Positions 1 to 6,797 of a stretch of 42,390 bases of DNA are shown here, piece after piece. Below the pieces are notes generated by a model that ran no database searches, had not been told where the DNA came from, and was given only the letters and a program-made list of their open reading frames with translations. Each line of letters begins with the position of its first letter. The first letter of the stretch is position 1. Source of the DNA: CBDTYW01 sp965364735 (GTDB taxonomy: Bacteria > Actinomycetota > Nitriliruptoria > Nitriliruptorales > Nitriliruptoraceae); the NCBI GenBank assembly GCA_965364735.1, contig CBDTYW010000001.1, positions 1 through 42,390 of the forward strand, given 5' to 3'. A program made the position numbers and the translations under genes.

Positions 1-813
1 ATCGAGCAGAACATCGGGACGGTCCCGGCGCTGCTGGGCTGGGACGAGTCGCGGATCGCGACGCGCACCAAGGAGCTGCTGGAGCAGGTCCGTCTGGACC
101 CGTCGCTGGCGGAGCGCTATCCGTCGGAGCTGTCCGGCGGGCAGCGGCAGCGCGTCGGTGTCGCGCGGGCCCTGGCCGCCGACCCTCCGGTCCTGCTGAT
201 GGACGAGCCGTTCGGCGCGGTCGACCCCTTGGTGCGTGGGGAGCTGCAGGATCAGCTGCTCGCGCTGCAGGCCGAGGTGAAGAAGACGATCGTCTTCGTC
301 ACCCACGACATCGACGAGGCCATCCGGCTCGGCGACCGCGTCGCGATCCTGAACGTCGGTGGCGTGCTCGAGCAGTTCGACACACCCAGCATGATCCTCT
401 CGCGGCCGGCGAACGAGTTCGTCCGGTCCTTCCTCGGGCGCGAGCGCGGGCTGCGACGGCTCGCGCTGGTGCCGGTCCGCGACCTCGATCTGGAGAACGG
501 CCCGATGGTCGAGGCCGTCGATCCGCCGAGCGCGGTCCGACGCGTCGCGCAGGAGCAGGGCAGCGACTGGTTCGGCGTGACGCGCGACGGGGCGCTGCAA
601 GGGTGGGCCTGGGTGAGCGACCTCGGGGGTGCGACCTCAGCAGGTGATGTTCCGCTCCGCGCGTTCGGAACCTCCATCCAGTCAGGCGCGTCGCTGCGCG
701 AGGCGCTCGACGCGATCGTGACCACACAGAACAACGTCGCGGTGGTCTGCGACGGCGACCGCTACGTCGGGATGCTGACGGTCGCCCAGGTCGGTGCGGA
801 GCTGACGCGATGA
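1..813 (+). CDS. Osmoprotectant ABC transporter ATP-binding protein (5' partial)
   Basis: The frame is open from base 1, so the start and the Walker A region lie outside the window. The visible 270 residues hold the ABC signature LSGGQRQR at about residues 44-51, Walker B VLLMDEP at about 64-70 and the H-loop VTHD at about 100-103. A C-terminal part of about 120 residues (from roughly 150) looks like a CBS pair, ending near VAVVCDGDRYVGMLTV. ABC ATPase plus CBS domains is the layout of OpuCA/ProV/OpuAA, which energise glycine betaine, carnitine or choline import; CBS pairs in that family sense ionic strength or c-di-AMP. The stop overlaps the next start by 4 bp (ATGA) and two permeases and a binding protein follow, which supports the call. 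The substrate cannot be read from the sequence. Confidence 0.93.
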   Translation: MEQNIGTVPALLGWDESRIATRTKELLEQVRLDPSLAERYPSELSGGQRQRVGVARALAADPPVLLMDEPFGAVDPLVRGELQDQLLALQAEVKKTIVFVTHDIDEAIRLGDRVAILNVGGVLEQFDTPSMILSRPANEFVRSFLGRERGLRRLALVPVRDLDLENGPMVEAVDPPSAVRRVAQEQGSDWFGVTRDGALQGWAWVSDLGGATSAGDVPLRAFGTSIQSGASLREALDAIVTTQNNVAVVCDGDRYVGMLTVAQVGAELTR

Positions 814-1478
814 GGGGTGATCGGCCGTTCTTCCGCTGGGACTGGGTCGTCGACCACCTCGACGACATCGGCGCAGCCACGACTGAGCACCTGCTCCTGA
901 CGGCGATCGCCGTGGGCATCGGTCTCGTGATCTCCGTCGGGCTGTCGGTGGTCAGCCTGCGTTCCGACCGGAGCTACGAGGCCATCACGTCGGTGGCGAG
1001 CGTCCTCTACTCGATCCCGTCCCTGTCAGCCTTCGCGCTGCTGGTGCCGTTCTTCGGGCTGAGCATGACGACCGCGGTCATCCCGCTGGTGACCTACACG
1101 CTGCTCATCCTCGTGCGGAACACCGTCACCGGGATCCGCGGCGTCGACCCGGCCGCGCGCGAGGCGGCGGTGGGGATGGGCTACACGAACCGCGCCGTGC
1201 TCTGGCGCGTCGAGATCCCGCTCGCGCTGCCGGTGATCATCGCCGGCGTGCGGATCGCGACGGTCACGACCGTCGGGCTGGTCACGGTCGCGAGCCTCAT
1301 CGGGTATGGCGGTCTGGGCGGGCTGATCCTGTCGGGGCTGCGTCGCTCGATCGCGTTCCCGACCGAGATCATCGTCGGCACCGTCGGGGCGGTGGTGCTC
1401 GCGGCCAGCCTCGACGCGGCGCTGCTTCTGCTCCAGCGACTCCTCACGCCGTGGCGCCGCCACGCCGTCGCGAACTGA
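810..1478 (+). CDS. Osmoprotectant ABC transporter permease (OpuCB/ProW-like)
   Basis: A 222-residue, very hydrophobic inner-membrane permease with about five membrane spans. Near residues 120-150 it carries the EAA loop that docks on the ATPase, recognisable as EAAVGMGYTNRAVLWRVEIP. Length and motif fit the short BPD_transp_1 permeases of the OpuC type. Its ATG overlaps the stop of the ATPase gene by 4 bp, so the two are probably translationally coupled, and a second, different permease follows after 7 bp. In OpuC-type systems the two permeases form a heterodimeric channel. The gene order here (ATPase, permease, permease, binding protein) differs from the opuCABCD order of Bacillus. Confidence 0.93.
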   Translation: MRGDRPFFRWDWVVDHLDDIGAATTEHLLLTAIAVGIGLVISVGLSVVSLRSDRSYEAITSVASVLYSIPSLSAFALLVPFFGLSMTTAVIPLVTYTLLILVRNTVTGIRGVDPAAREAAVGMGYTNRAVLWRVEIPLALPVIIAGVRIATVTTVGLVTVASLIGYGGLGGLILSGLRRSIAFPTEIIVGTVGAVVLAASLDAALLLLQRLLTPWRRHAVAN

Positions 1479-1485
1479 GGTCGAC

Positions 1486-2193
1486 ATGGAGCTCCTGGGT
1501 GATGTCGCCGCATGGTTCCTCGACGCCGAGAACTGGCAGGGTCCCAACGGGATCGTGGCCCGCACGCTGCAGCACCTCTGGCTGTCCGTCGTGGCGACGG
1601 TGCTCGCCGGCGCCGTGGCGCTCCCGATCGCGTTCCGGCTTGCGCATCGTCGGCAGGCCGAGTTCCTGGCCAACGCCGTCGTGAACGTCGGGCGGGCGAT
1701 CCCGTCGTTCGGGGTGATCGTGCTGCTGGCGGTGCTGTGGATCACGCAGGGCTGGGACGTCGCGTTCTGGCCGCTCGTCCTCGCGCTGGTGCTCCTGGCG
1801 CTTCCTCCGATCTTCACCAACGCCTACGCCGCGATCGCCGGCGTGGACGATGCGCTCGTCGAGGCCGGCCGGGGGATGGGGCACACCGAGCGGGAGATCT
1901 TGTGGCGCGTCGAGCTGCCCGCGGGCATGCCGGTGCTCCTCACCGGGATCCGCATCGCCTTCGTCCAGGTCGTGGCGACCGTCGCGCTCGGCGCTGTCAT
2001 CACCGGAAGGACTGGCGGGCTCGGCATCTACATCGTCAACGGGTTCGCGAGGCTGCGCAGCGGCGGCGACGTCGAGGTGTTCGCGGGGGCGCTCCTGGTC
2101 GCGCTGCTCACCATCGCGGTGGAGCGGCTGTTCACCTACGGCGAACAGCACCTCCTGCCCCGCGGGTTGCGACCGCGTCCGATCCGTCGGTAG
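1486..2193 (+). CDS. Osmoprotectant ABC transporter permease (OpuCD/ProW-like)
   Basis: Second permease of the importer, 235 residues. Near residues 125-150 it has the EAA loop EAGRGMGHTEREILWRVELP, followed by hydrophobic spans. It is clearly related to, but not a copy of, the preceding permease, as expected for a heterodimer. It starts with ATG seven bases after the first permease stop and ends at TAG. A strong stem-loop lies immediately after the stop (2195-2231), before the binding-protein gene. An open overlapping frame in this stretch (about 1512-2282) has arginine-rich low-complexity content and is a GC shadow. Confidence 0.92.
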   Translation: MELLGDVAAWFLDAENWQGPNGIVARTLQHLWLSVVATVLAGAVALPIAFRLAHRRQAEFLANAVVNVGRAIPSFGVIVLLAVLWITQGWDVAFWPLVLALVLLALPPIFTNAYAAIAGVDDALVEAGRGMGHTEREILWRVELPAGMPVLLTGIRIAFVQVVATVALGAVITGRTGGLGIYIVNGFARLRSGGDVEVFAGALLVALLTIAVERLFTYGEQHLLPRGLRPRPIRR

Positions 2194-2194
2194 G

Positions 2195-2231
2195 ACACGG
2201 CTGCAGAGCCCGCGCTCTGCGCCAGCCGTGT
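2195..2231 (+). terminator. Stem-loop between permease and binding-protein genes
   Basis: The arms ACACGGCTG (2195-2203) and CAGCCGTGT (2223-2231) pair perfectly over 9 bp. They continue as CAGAGC (2204-2209) with GCTCTG (2214-2219), leaving a CCGC loop and a 3-nt bulge (CGC) on the right side. There is no T-run, so this may be a processing or attenuation hairpin that sets subunit stoichiometry rather than a full terminator. Confidence 0.7.
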
Positions 2232-2301
2232 GTGGCGCTGCGGAACACGGCGCCTACGTTGTCGGCTGCATCCTGGATCTGACGACAGAGGGAACCCAAG
2301 C

Positions 2302-3234
2302 ATGCGCATCCTCCGACACACCTTGCCGCGCGCTGTCGCGGTCACCGCGGCGCTGACGCTCGCGCTGACGGCCTGCTCCGGCAGCGAGCCGACCGGCGAC
2401 GGGTCGGCCACCGGCACGCCCGTCGAGGGTCCGACCATCGTGGTCGGCTCGTTCAACTTCGGCGAGAGCCAGATCCTCGGGAACATCTACGCCCTCGCGC
2501 TCCAGGACGCCGGCTACCAGGTGGAGACCCAGCTGGACCTCGGCTCACGTGAGGTCATCCTGCCGGAGCTGGAGAAGGGCGCGATCAGCTTCCTGCCGGA
2601 GTACGCGGGATCGGCGCTGTCCGTCGGGTTCGGTGGCGAGCCGACCGGTGACCTCGACGCGACCATCGCAGCGCTGCAGGCCGAGTTCGATGCCATCAAC
2701 GTGACCGTCCTCGAGCCGGCCCCGGGCCAAGATGCCAACGCGTTCGCCGTGACGCAGGCCTTCGCCGATGAGCACTCGCTCGTGACCGTGGCCGACCTCG
2801 CGAACGTCACCGACGGCGTCACCTTCGGCGGGCCGCCGGAGTGCGAGGAGCGGGCGACCTGCCTGCTCGCGCTGACCGACACCTACGGGCTGACCAACAT
2901 CACGTTCGAGTCGATCCAGGAGGGCAGCGTCCGCGTCTCGTCGCTGGCCCAGGGCGCGATCGACGTCTCGCTGCTCTTCTCGACCCAGCCCGTCATCGCC
3001 GTCGAGGGCTTCGTCATCCTCGAGGACCCGGAGGGCGCCATCCCGGTGGAGAACATCACCCCGGTCGTCGCCAACAACGTGATCGACGCCTACGGCGACG
3101 ACTTCGTCGCGCTGATCAACGGCATCTCGGCCAAGATCACCACGGACGTGCTGATCGAGCTCAACGGCAAGGTCGAGCTGGACGCCGAGGACGCATCCGA
3201 CGTCGCTCGCGCCTGGCTCGACGCCAACGCCTGA
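2302..3234 (+). CDS. Osmoprotectant ABC transporter substrate-binding lipoprotein (OpuAC/OpuCC family)
   Basis: A 310-residue exported lipoprotein. The N-terminus is basic (MRILR), then hydrophobic, with a lipobox LTAC whose Cys is near residue 27, followed by a Ser/Gly/Thr-rich linker. The mature part begins with IVVGSFNFGESQILGNIYA and includes FLPEYAGSAL, typical of the OpuAC/ProX quaternary-amine binding family, in which aromatic residues form a cage for the trimethylammonium head group. The ATG at 2302 was chosen because it gives a normal signal peptide and is preceded by AGAGGGAA; the frame is open further upstream, but that extension would bury the signal peptide. It follows the two permeases after 108 bp containing a hairpin. 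Confidence 0.93.
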   Translation: MRILRHTLPRAVAVTAALTLALTACSGSEPTGDGSATGTPVEGPTIVVGSFNFGESQILGNIYALALQDAGYQVETQLDLGSREVILPELEKGAISFLPEYAGSALSVGFGGEPTGDLDATIAALQAEFDAINVTVLEPAPGQDANAFAVTQAFADEHSLVTVADLANVTDGVTFGGPPECEERATCLLALTDTYGLTNITFESIQEGSVRVSSLAQGAIDVSLLFSTQPVIAVEGFVILEDPEGAIPVENITPVVANNVIDAYGDDFVALINGISAKITTDVLIELNGKVELDAEDASDVARAWLDANA

Positions 3235-3247
3235 CCGGTTCCCGGCC

Positions 3248-3868
3248 ATGGCGCCCGAGCTGCTGGACCTGGCCGACTACCGACGCCGCGTCGCTGACCT
3301 CCACACGGAGGTCCGCGCACGCGGCGTCGGCCGTTCAGGGTGGAACCACTGGTGCGAGGGACGCGACGAGCTCTACCGGACACACGTCCAGTCGCCGATC
3401 CCTGCAGCGCGACGGTCGACCTTCTCCACGATCCCGAGGTGGGCCTACGACCCGGACTTCGCGACCGTCGGGACGGTTCGGCCACCGGACGACGCCGAGA
3501 CCGGCTCCCCGGACCGGCTGGGACACTCGGGTGCTGGCGAGACGAGCTTCGTCCGGGTGGGCACCGTCGAGTTCACCCTGCTCGGTCGTGCTCGCACCCT
3601 TGCTCTGTGGTGGCTCGACGCGTACGGCGGCGGGCTGTTCCTGCCGTTCCGGGACCTGACCTGCGGGGAGCAGACCTACGGCGGCGGCCGCTACCTCCTG
3701 GACGGCGCGAAGAGCGCGGACCTCGGCGGCAGCGACGACCAGCTCGTGCTGGACTTCAACTTCGCCTACCACCCGTCATGCGTGCACGACGATCGCTGGT
3801 CGTGCCCGTTGGCGCCGCCCGAGAACCGGCTCGACGTCGCGGTCACCGCAGGTGAGCGGCTGGCCTGA
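3248..3868 (+). CDS. DUF1684 family protein
   Basis: A 206-residue soluble protein starting 13 bp after the binding-protein gene. The C-terminal half has the signatures I associate with DUF1684: a LPFRDLT stretch, TYGGGRYL, LDFNFAYHPSC and CPLAPPEN near the end. The two cysteines in HPSC and CPL are typical of the family. Biochemical function is not established as far as I know. The N-terminal part starts with an ADYRRRV helix and contains SGWNHWCEGRDELYRTH. The closeness to the importer suggests co-transcription, but no functional link is evident. It is convergent with the antiporter gene, with an 18-bp gap and no hairpin. Confidence 0.82.
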   Translation: MAPELLDLADYRRRVADLHTEVRARGVGRSGWNHWCEGRDELYRTHVQSPIPAARRSTFSTIPRWAYDPDFATVGTVRPPDDAETGSPDRLGHSGAGETSFVRVGTVEFTLLGRARTLALWWLDAYGGGLFLPFRDLTCGEQTYGGGRYLLDGAKSADLGGSDDQLVLDFNFAYHPSCVHDDRWSCPLAPPENRLDVAVTAGERLA

Positions 3869-3885
3869 CGTCGAGGGGCTCCGGT

Positions 3886-5043
3886 TCACGAGACCTTGAT
3901 GCGAGAAGGCGGCTTGTCGGCCAACAGCGCAGCGACGGGGCCCAGCGTCGCGGTCACCAGGACGTATCCGGCAGCGATCGCCGACAGACGCTCAGATCCA
4001 CCGGCGGCGACACCGAGCCCGGCGATGACGATGGAGAACTCGCCGCGCGCCGACAGCGCTGCCGCGGCGCGCCACCGACCCCGGTTCCCGATGCCCTCCC
4101 GGGCGCCACCGATCCACGCCACGGCGAGCTTCGTCGCGACCGTCAGGGCGGCAAGGCCGAGCACCGGCCCGATGACGGCGGGCAGCACGGACGGATCGGT
4201 CGAGAGGCCGAAGAAGACGAAGAAGACCGCAGCGAACAGATCGCGCAGGGGTGACAGCAGAGTCTCCGCCCGATGAGCCGCGGGCCCGGAGATCGCGATC
4301 CCCACGATGAACGCACCGACAGCTGCGGAGACGTGGATCCACTCGGCCAGCCCGGCAGCGAGCAGCGTGATCCCGAGGATGGTCAGCAGGTTGATCTCGT
4401 CGGAGTCGGAGAAGGCCGCGCGGCTGAGCTGTTCACCATGGCGGATGGACAGCACCAAGGTCGCCCCGACCGCGAGCAGCGCGACGACGACGGACACCGC
4501 AGCTCCGGACAGGCTTCCACCGATCGCGAGAGCGCCCAGCACCGGGAGGATGACCGCCATGGCGAGGTCCTCGAAGACCAGCACCGAGAGCACGAGCGGT
4601 GTCTCGCGGTTTCCCGACCAACCCAGGTCGGCGATCACCTTGGCGGTGACACCCGACGACGAGATGTAGGTCACGCCGCCCAAGAACAGTGACGGCAGGA
4701 CGCCGAGCCCGATCAGGAGGCCGACGCCGAACCCGGGGGTGAAGTTCAGGACGAGGTCGAGCAGCCCGATCGGGCTCGCTCGCCGGAGGTTCCCGATCAG
4801 GTCGCCTCCGGAGTACTCGAGCCCGAGCATGAGCAGGAGCAGGATCACCCCGAGCTCGGCGCCGATCTCGACGAAGTCACCGGCGCTGACCAGCGGGACC
4901 AGCCCGCCCTCACCGAACGCGAGTCCTGCCCCGAGGTAGAGCGGGATCGGTGAGAGGGAGAACCGCCGGGCAACCCGAGCCATGACGGCCAAGAGGGCCA
5001 GCACGGCCCCCAGCTCCAGCCACAGCAGGACCGTGTGGCTCAT
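3886..5043 (-). CDS. khtU: K+/H+ antiporter KhtU-like, CPA2 family
   Basis: A 385-residue integral membrane protein with roughly eleven to twelve spans, starting directly with a hydrophobic segment (SHTVLLWLELGAVLALLAVM). It fits the Na+/H+ exchanger domain of the monovalent cation:proton antiporter 2 family; a conserved YISSSGVTAKVIADLGW stretch sits in the first half and GEFSIVIAGLG near the end. Length matches KhtU and YhaU-type proteins without a fused TrkA-N domain. The ATG overlaps the stop of the upstream gene by 4 bp (5040-5043), and that gene encodes a KhtT-like regulator, so the pair is a two-subunit antiporter. In Bacillus KhtTU exports K+ and is controlled through KhtT by pH and c-di-AMP. 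Ion specificity here is inferred. Confidence 0.88.
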   Translation of the reverse strand: MSHTVLLWLELGAVLALLAVMARVARRFSLSPIPLYLGAGLAFGEGGLVPLVSAGDFVEIGAELGVILLLLMLGLEYSGGDLIGNLRRASPIGLLDLVLNFTPGFGVGLLIGLGVLPSLFLGGVTYISSSGVTAKVIADLGWSGNRETPLVLSVLVFEDLAMAVILPVLGALAIGGSLSGAAVSVVVALLAVGATLVLSIRHGEQLSRAAFSDSDEINLLTILGITLLAAGLAEWIHVSAAVGAFIVGIAISGPAAHRAETLLSPLRDLFAAVFFVFFGLSTDPSVLPAVIGPVLGLAALTVATKLAVAWIGGAREGIGNRGRWRAAAALSARGEFSIVIAGLGVAAGGSERLSAIAAGYVLVTATLGPVAALLADKPPSRIKVS

Positions 5044-5531
5044 GCGTTGCGCGGACGGACCAGGTCGAGGACGTTGTCGACACCCTCAGCGGTGCCGGCG
5101 ACGACGAGGGTGTCGTCGGCCTCGAGGACGAAGTCCGGCTCGGGTGCAGGTACGGACGTGGGCCGGCGTATCACGGCGACCACGCTCGCGCCGGTCCGGG
5201 TACGGATCTGGAGCTCGGCGATGGACTTGCCTGCGACCGGGGAGTCTGCGGCAACGTCGAGCCACTCGAAGACGAGCCCCTCGACCTCGTAGGTCACCGG
5301 TGCGGAATCCTGGCTTGCCGACGCGACCTTCAGCGCCTCGGCCAGGTGCTCGGCGTCGGCTTCGGAGAGGCTGATCGAGAGCTCGCTCCGGTCCGGGTCG
5401 TCCGGACTGCACACGAACACCTCGCGTCGACCTGAGTGGTGCTGCACGACGCCCAGCCGACGGCCCTCGTCGCTGAAGAACTCGATGCGTCGCCCGATTC
5501 CGGGGAGGTCTGTCTCGTCCAGCTGGCCCAC
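5040..5531 (-). CDS. khtT: KhtT-like regulatory subunit with TrkA-C (RCK_C) domain
   Basis: A 163-residue cytosolic protein with two parts: an N-terminal domain beginning with LDETDLPGIGRRIEFF, and a C-terminal TrkA-C/RCK_C domain of about 75 residues (from SPVAGKSIAELQIRTRTGASV to NVLDLV). TrkA-C domains in KhtT bind c-di-AMP. I chose a GTG start at 5531 because GGAG lies 5 nt upstream and because the family begins right at the TDLPGIG segment. The open frame continues to 6095, but that extension runs antisense through the GerMN gene and is not credible. An ATG about 34 codons upstream (near 5632) is an alternative. It overlaps the antiporter gene by 4 bp. Confidence 0.82.
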   Translation of the reverse strand: MGQLDETDLPGIGRRIEFFSDEGRRLGVVQHHSGRREVFVCSPDDPDRSELSISLSEADAEHLAEALKVASASQDSAPVTYEVEGLVFEWLDVAADSPVAGKSIAELQIRTRTGASVVAVIRRPTSVPAPEPDFVLEADDTLVVAGTAEGVDNVLDLVRPRNA

Positions 5532-5688
5532 GTTCGCTCCGATGTCCGCCACGGCGACTCTATCTGTGGCGGTGGTGCCGAAGCGGACTCGAACAGCTCG
5601 CCGAACGGCGGTGAACGTCGCCCGATCGTCCATGTTCATCGCAACCTCTGTGGGGCAGAATGGGCCGATCCGATCGTGGAGGTCTTCC

Positions 5689-6231
5689 ATGCGCCGTCCC
5701 CAGGTTCTGCTCGTCGCCGCGCTCAGCGCGGCCACCGTCTTCGTGGCGGGGTGTGGCGAAGATCCGTCGACGCAGCCGACGCCGACCCCGCCGGCAACGG
5801 AAGAGCCCACCGCCAGCGCGACCGCGAGCACCGAGGTGTTCTTCTCCCGTGACGACGCCACCGACGACTGCTCGCAGGTCTTCGGCCGGGTGCGCGACGT
5901 CGGCGCCGACGAGCAGCTCGCGGCGACGCTCTCCGCGCTGGTGGCCGGACCCACCGCAGCGGAGATGACGGCCGGGTACGGCGGCTGGTTCACCGCGGCG
6001 ACGGCCGACGTCGTGCTGTCGGTGTCGCAGGTCGCCGATGTGGCGATCGTCGACTTCGTCGCGGACCTGCCGCAGCGGATCCCGAACGCGTCCACATCGT
6101 GTGGCTCGACCGCTCTGCTGGCGCAGCTGGACGAGACGCTCCTGCAGTTCCCGGACGTGACCAGCGCCCGCTACTCGCTCGCCGGCGACGAGCAGGCGTT
6201 CTGGGAGTGGCTCCAGCGCGAGGTGCCCTGA
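5689..6231 (+). CDS. GerMN-domain lipoprotein
   Basis: A 180-residue secreted lipoprotein. GGAGG at 5678-5682 sits 6 nt before the ATG and decides the start. The signal peptide ends in lipobox VAGC with Cys at residue 22, then a Thr/Pro/Ala-rich linker to about residue 45. The rest resembles a GerMN (sporulation and spore germination) domain: VFFSRDDATDDCSQVFGRVRDV, then LAALVAGPTAAEMTAGY-like helix and VAIVDFVADL, ending in ARYSLAGDEQAFWEWLQ. GerMN domains occur in many non-sporulating actinobacteria in envelope proteins, so no sporulation role is implied. It has its own promoter region between 5532 and 5688 and is convergent with the cupin gene. Confidence 0.82.
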   Translation: MRRPQVLLVAALSAATVFVAGCGEDPSTQPTPTPPATEEPTASATASTEVFFSRDDATDDCSQVFGRVRDVGADEQLAATLSALVAGPTAAEMTAGYGGWFTAATADVVLSVSQVADVAIVDFVADLPQRIPNASTSCGSTALLAQLDETLLQFPDVTSARYSLAGDEQAFWEWLQREVP

Positions 6232-6270
6232 ACCCTGGGGCCCTGAATCCCCGATCGGCGGCTTCAGCCG

Positions 6271-6654
6271 TCAGCGTGCGCCGGAAACGACCGTGAGCAG
6301 GACCGTCGCGTCGGTCATCGCGATCAGATCGTGGGACTCGTCGGGGATGGGAGCCCATTGACCTGCGTCCAGCTCGATCTCGACGGTCGCGGTTCCCATC
6401 CGGACCTTGCCTCGGAGGACCTGCAACGTCGCCGGCCCGGGAGCGCGATGGTCGTTGAGCCGGCTGCCCTCCGTCAGCGCGAGGACCGTCTGCTTCAACG
6501 CAGCGCCCGCTCCGGGCGTGAGCGTTCGTGCGGACCTTCCGGCATCAAGCTCGCGTGCCTGCGCGAGGACGTCGTCGCCGACCTCGGTGAGCGAGACGGG
6601 CCCGGTGGGGGACGTGGGTTCACGGCGGGGCGCATGCGTGGTGTCGGTCATCAT
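6271..6654 (-). CDS. Small cupin-domain protein
   Basis: A 127-residue soluble protein. The second half forms one cupin barrel: RLNDHRAPGPATLQVLRGKVRMG, then a VEIELDAGQWAPIPDESHDLIAMTD-like turn and a VLLTVVSG end strand. Candidate metal ligands are the His in NDHRAP and the His in ESHDL; the classical cupin motif 1 with two His and a Glu is only partly present, so metal binding is uncertain. Upstream, on the same strand, is the intergenic box at 6741-6757 shared with four other promoters in the window, which places this gene in the proposed redox regulon. Function unknown; family members bind small molecules or act as stress-linked sensors. Confidence 0.8.
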   Translation of the reverse strand: MMTDTTHAPRREPTSPTGPVSLTEVGDDVLAQARELDAGRSARTLTPGAGAALKQTVLALTEGSRLNDHRAPGPATLQVLRGKVRMGTATVEIELDAGQWAPIPDESHDLIAMTDATVLLTVVSGAR

Positions 6655-6740
6655 CGGTCCATCTCTGTTCGGCCCGCGTCAGCGGTCGTGTCCAGCATGC
6701 AGCTCGGATCGCCCTGTGGGAAGGGGCTGATGTCAGACCT

Positions 6741-6757
6741 GCAGGGTCGAAGGTCCC
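6741..6757 (-). promoter_or_regulatory. DosR/DevR-like box upstream of the cupin gene
   Basis: Read on the minus strand the site is GGGACCTTCGACCCTGC, a near-palindrome (GGGACC..GACCC) matching the by-eye consensus GGGNCCWTCGGCACTGC at 14 of 16 fixed positions. It points toward the cupin gene and ends 86 nt before its start. A weaker copy begins exactly 21 bp upstream (6778, GCGACCATGACC). Confidence 0.5.
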
Positions 6758-6797
6758 GGCGAAGTCGGTCATGGTCGCTTTGAGGGTCAGCGGTGGC

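Noticed and set aside
5532..5688. Box-like GGGCCGATCCGATCG near 5660 upstream of the GerMN gene
   Set aside because: Only half of the shared consensus fits, and it is within about 20 nt of the ribosome site, unlike the 52-86 nt positions of the five accepted boxes.
6232..6270. GC-rich bases between the convergent GerMN and cupin genes as a terminator
   Set aside because: Only 4-5 bp pairings (GGGG/CCCC, CGGCT/AGCCG with a 2-nt loop); no convincing stem.
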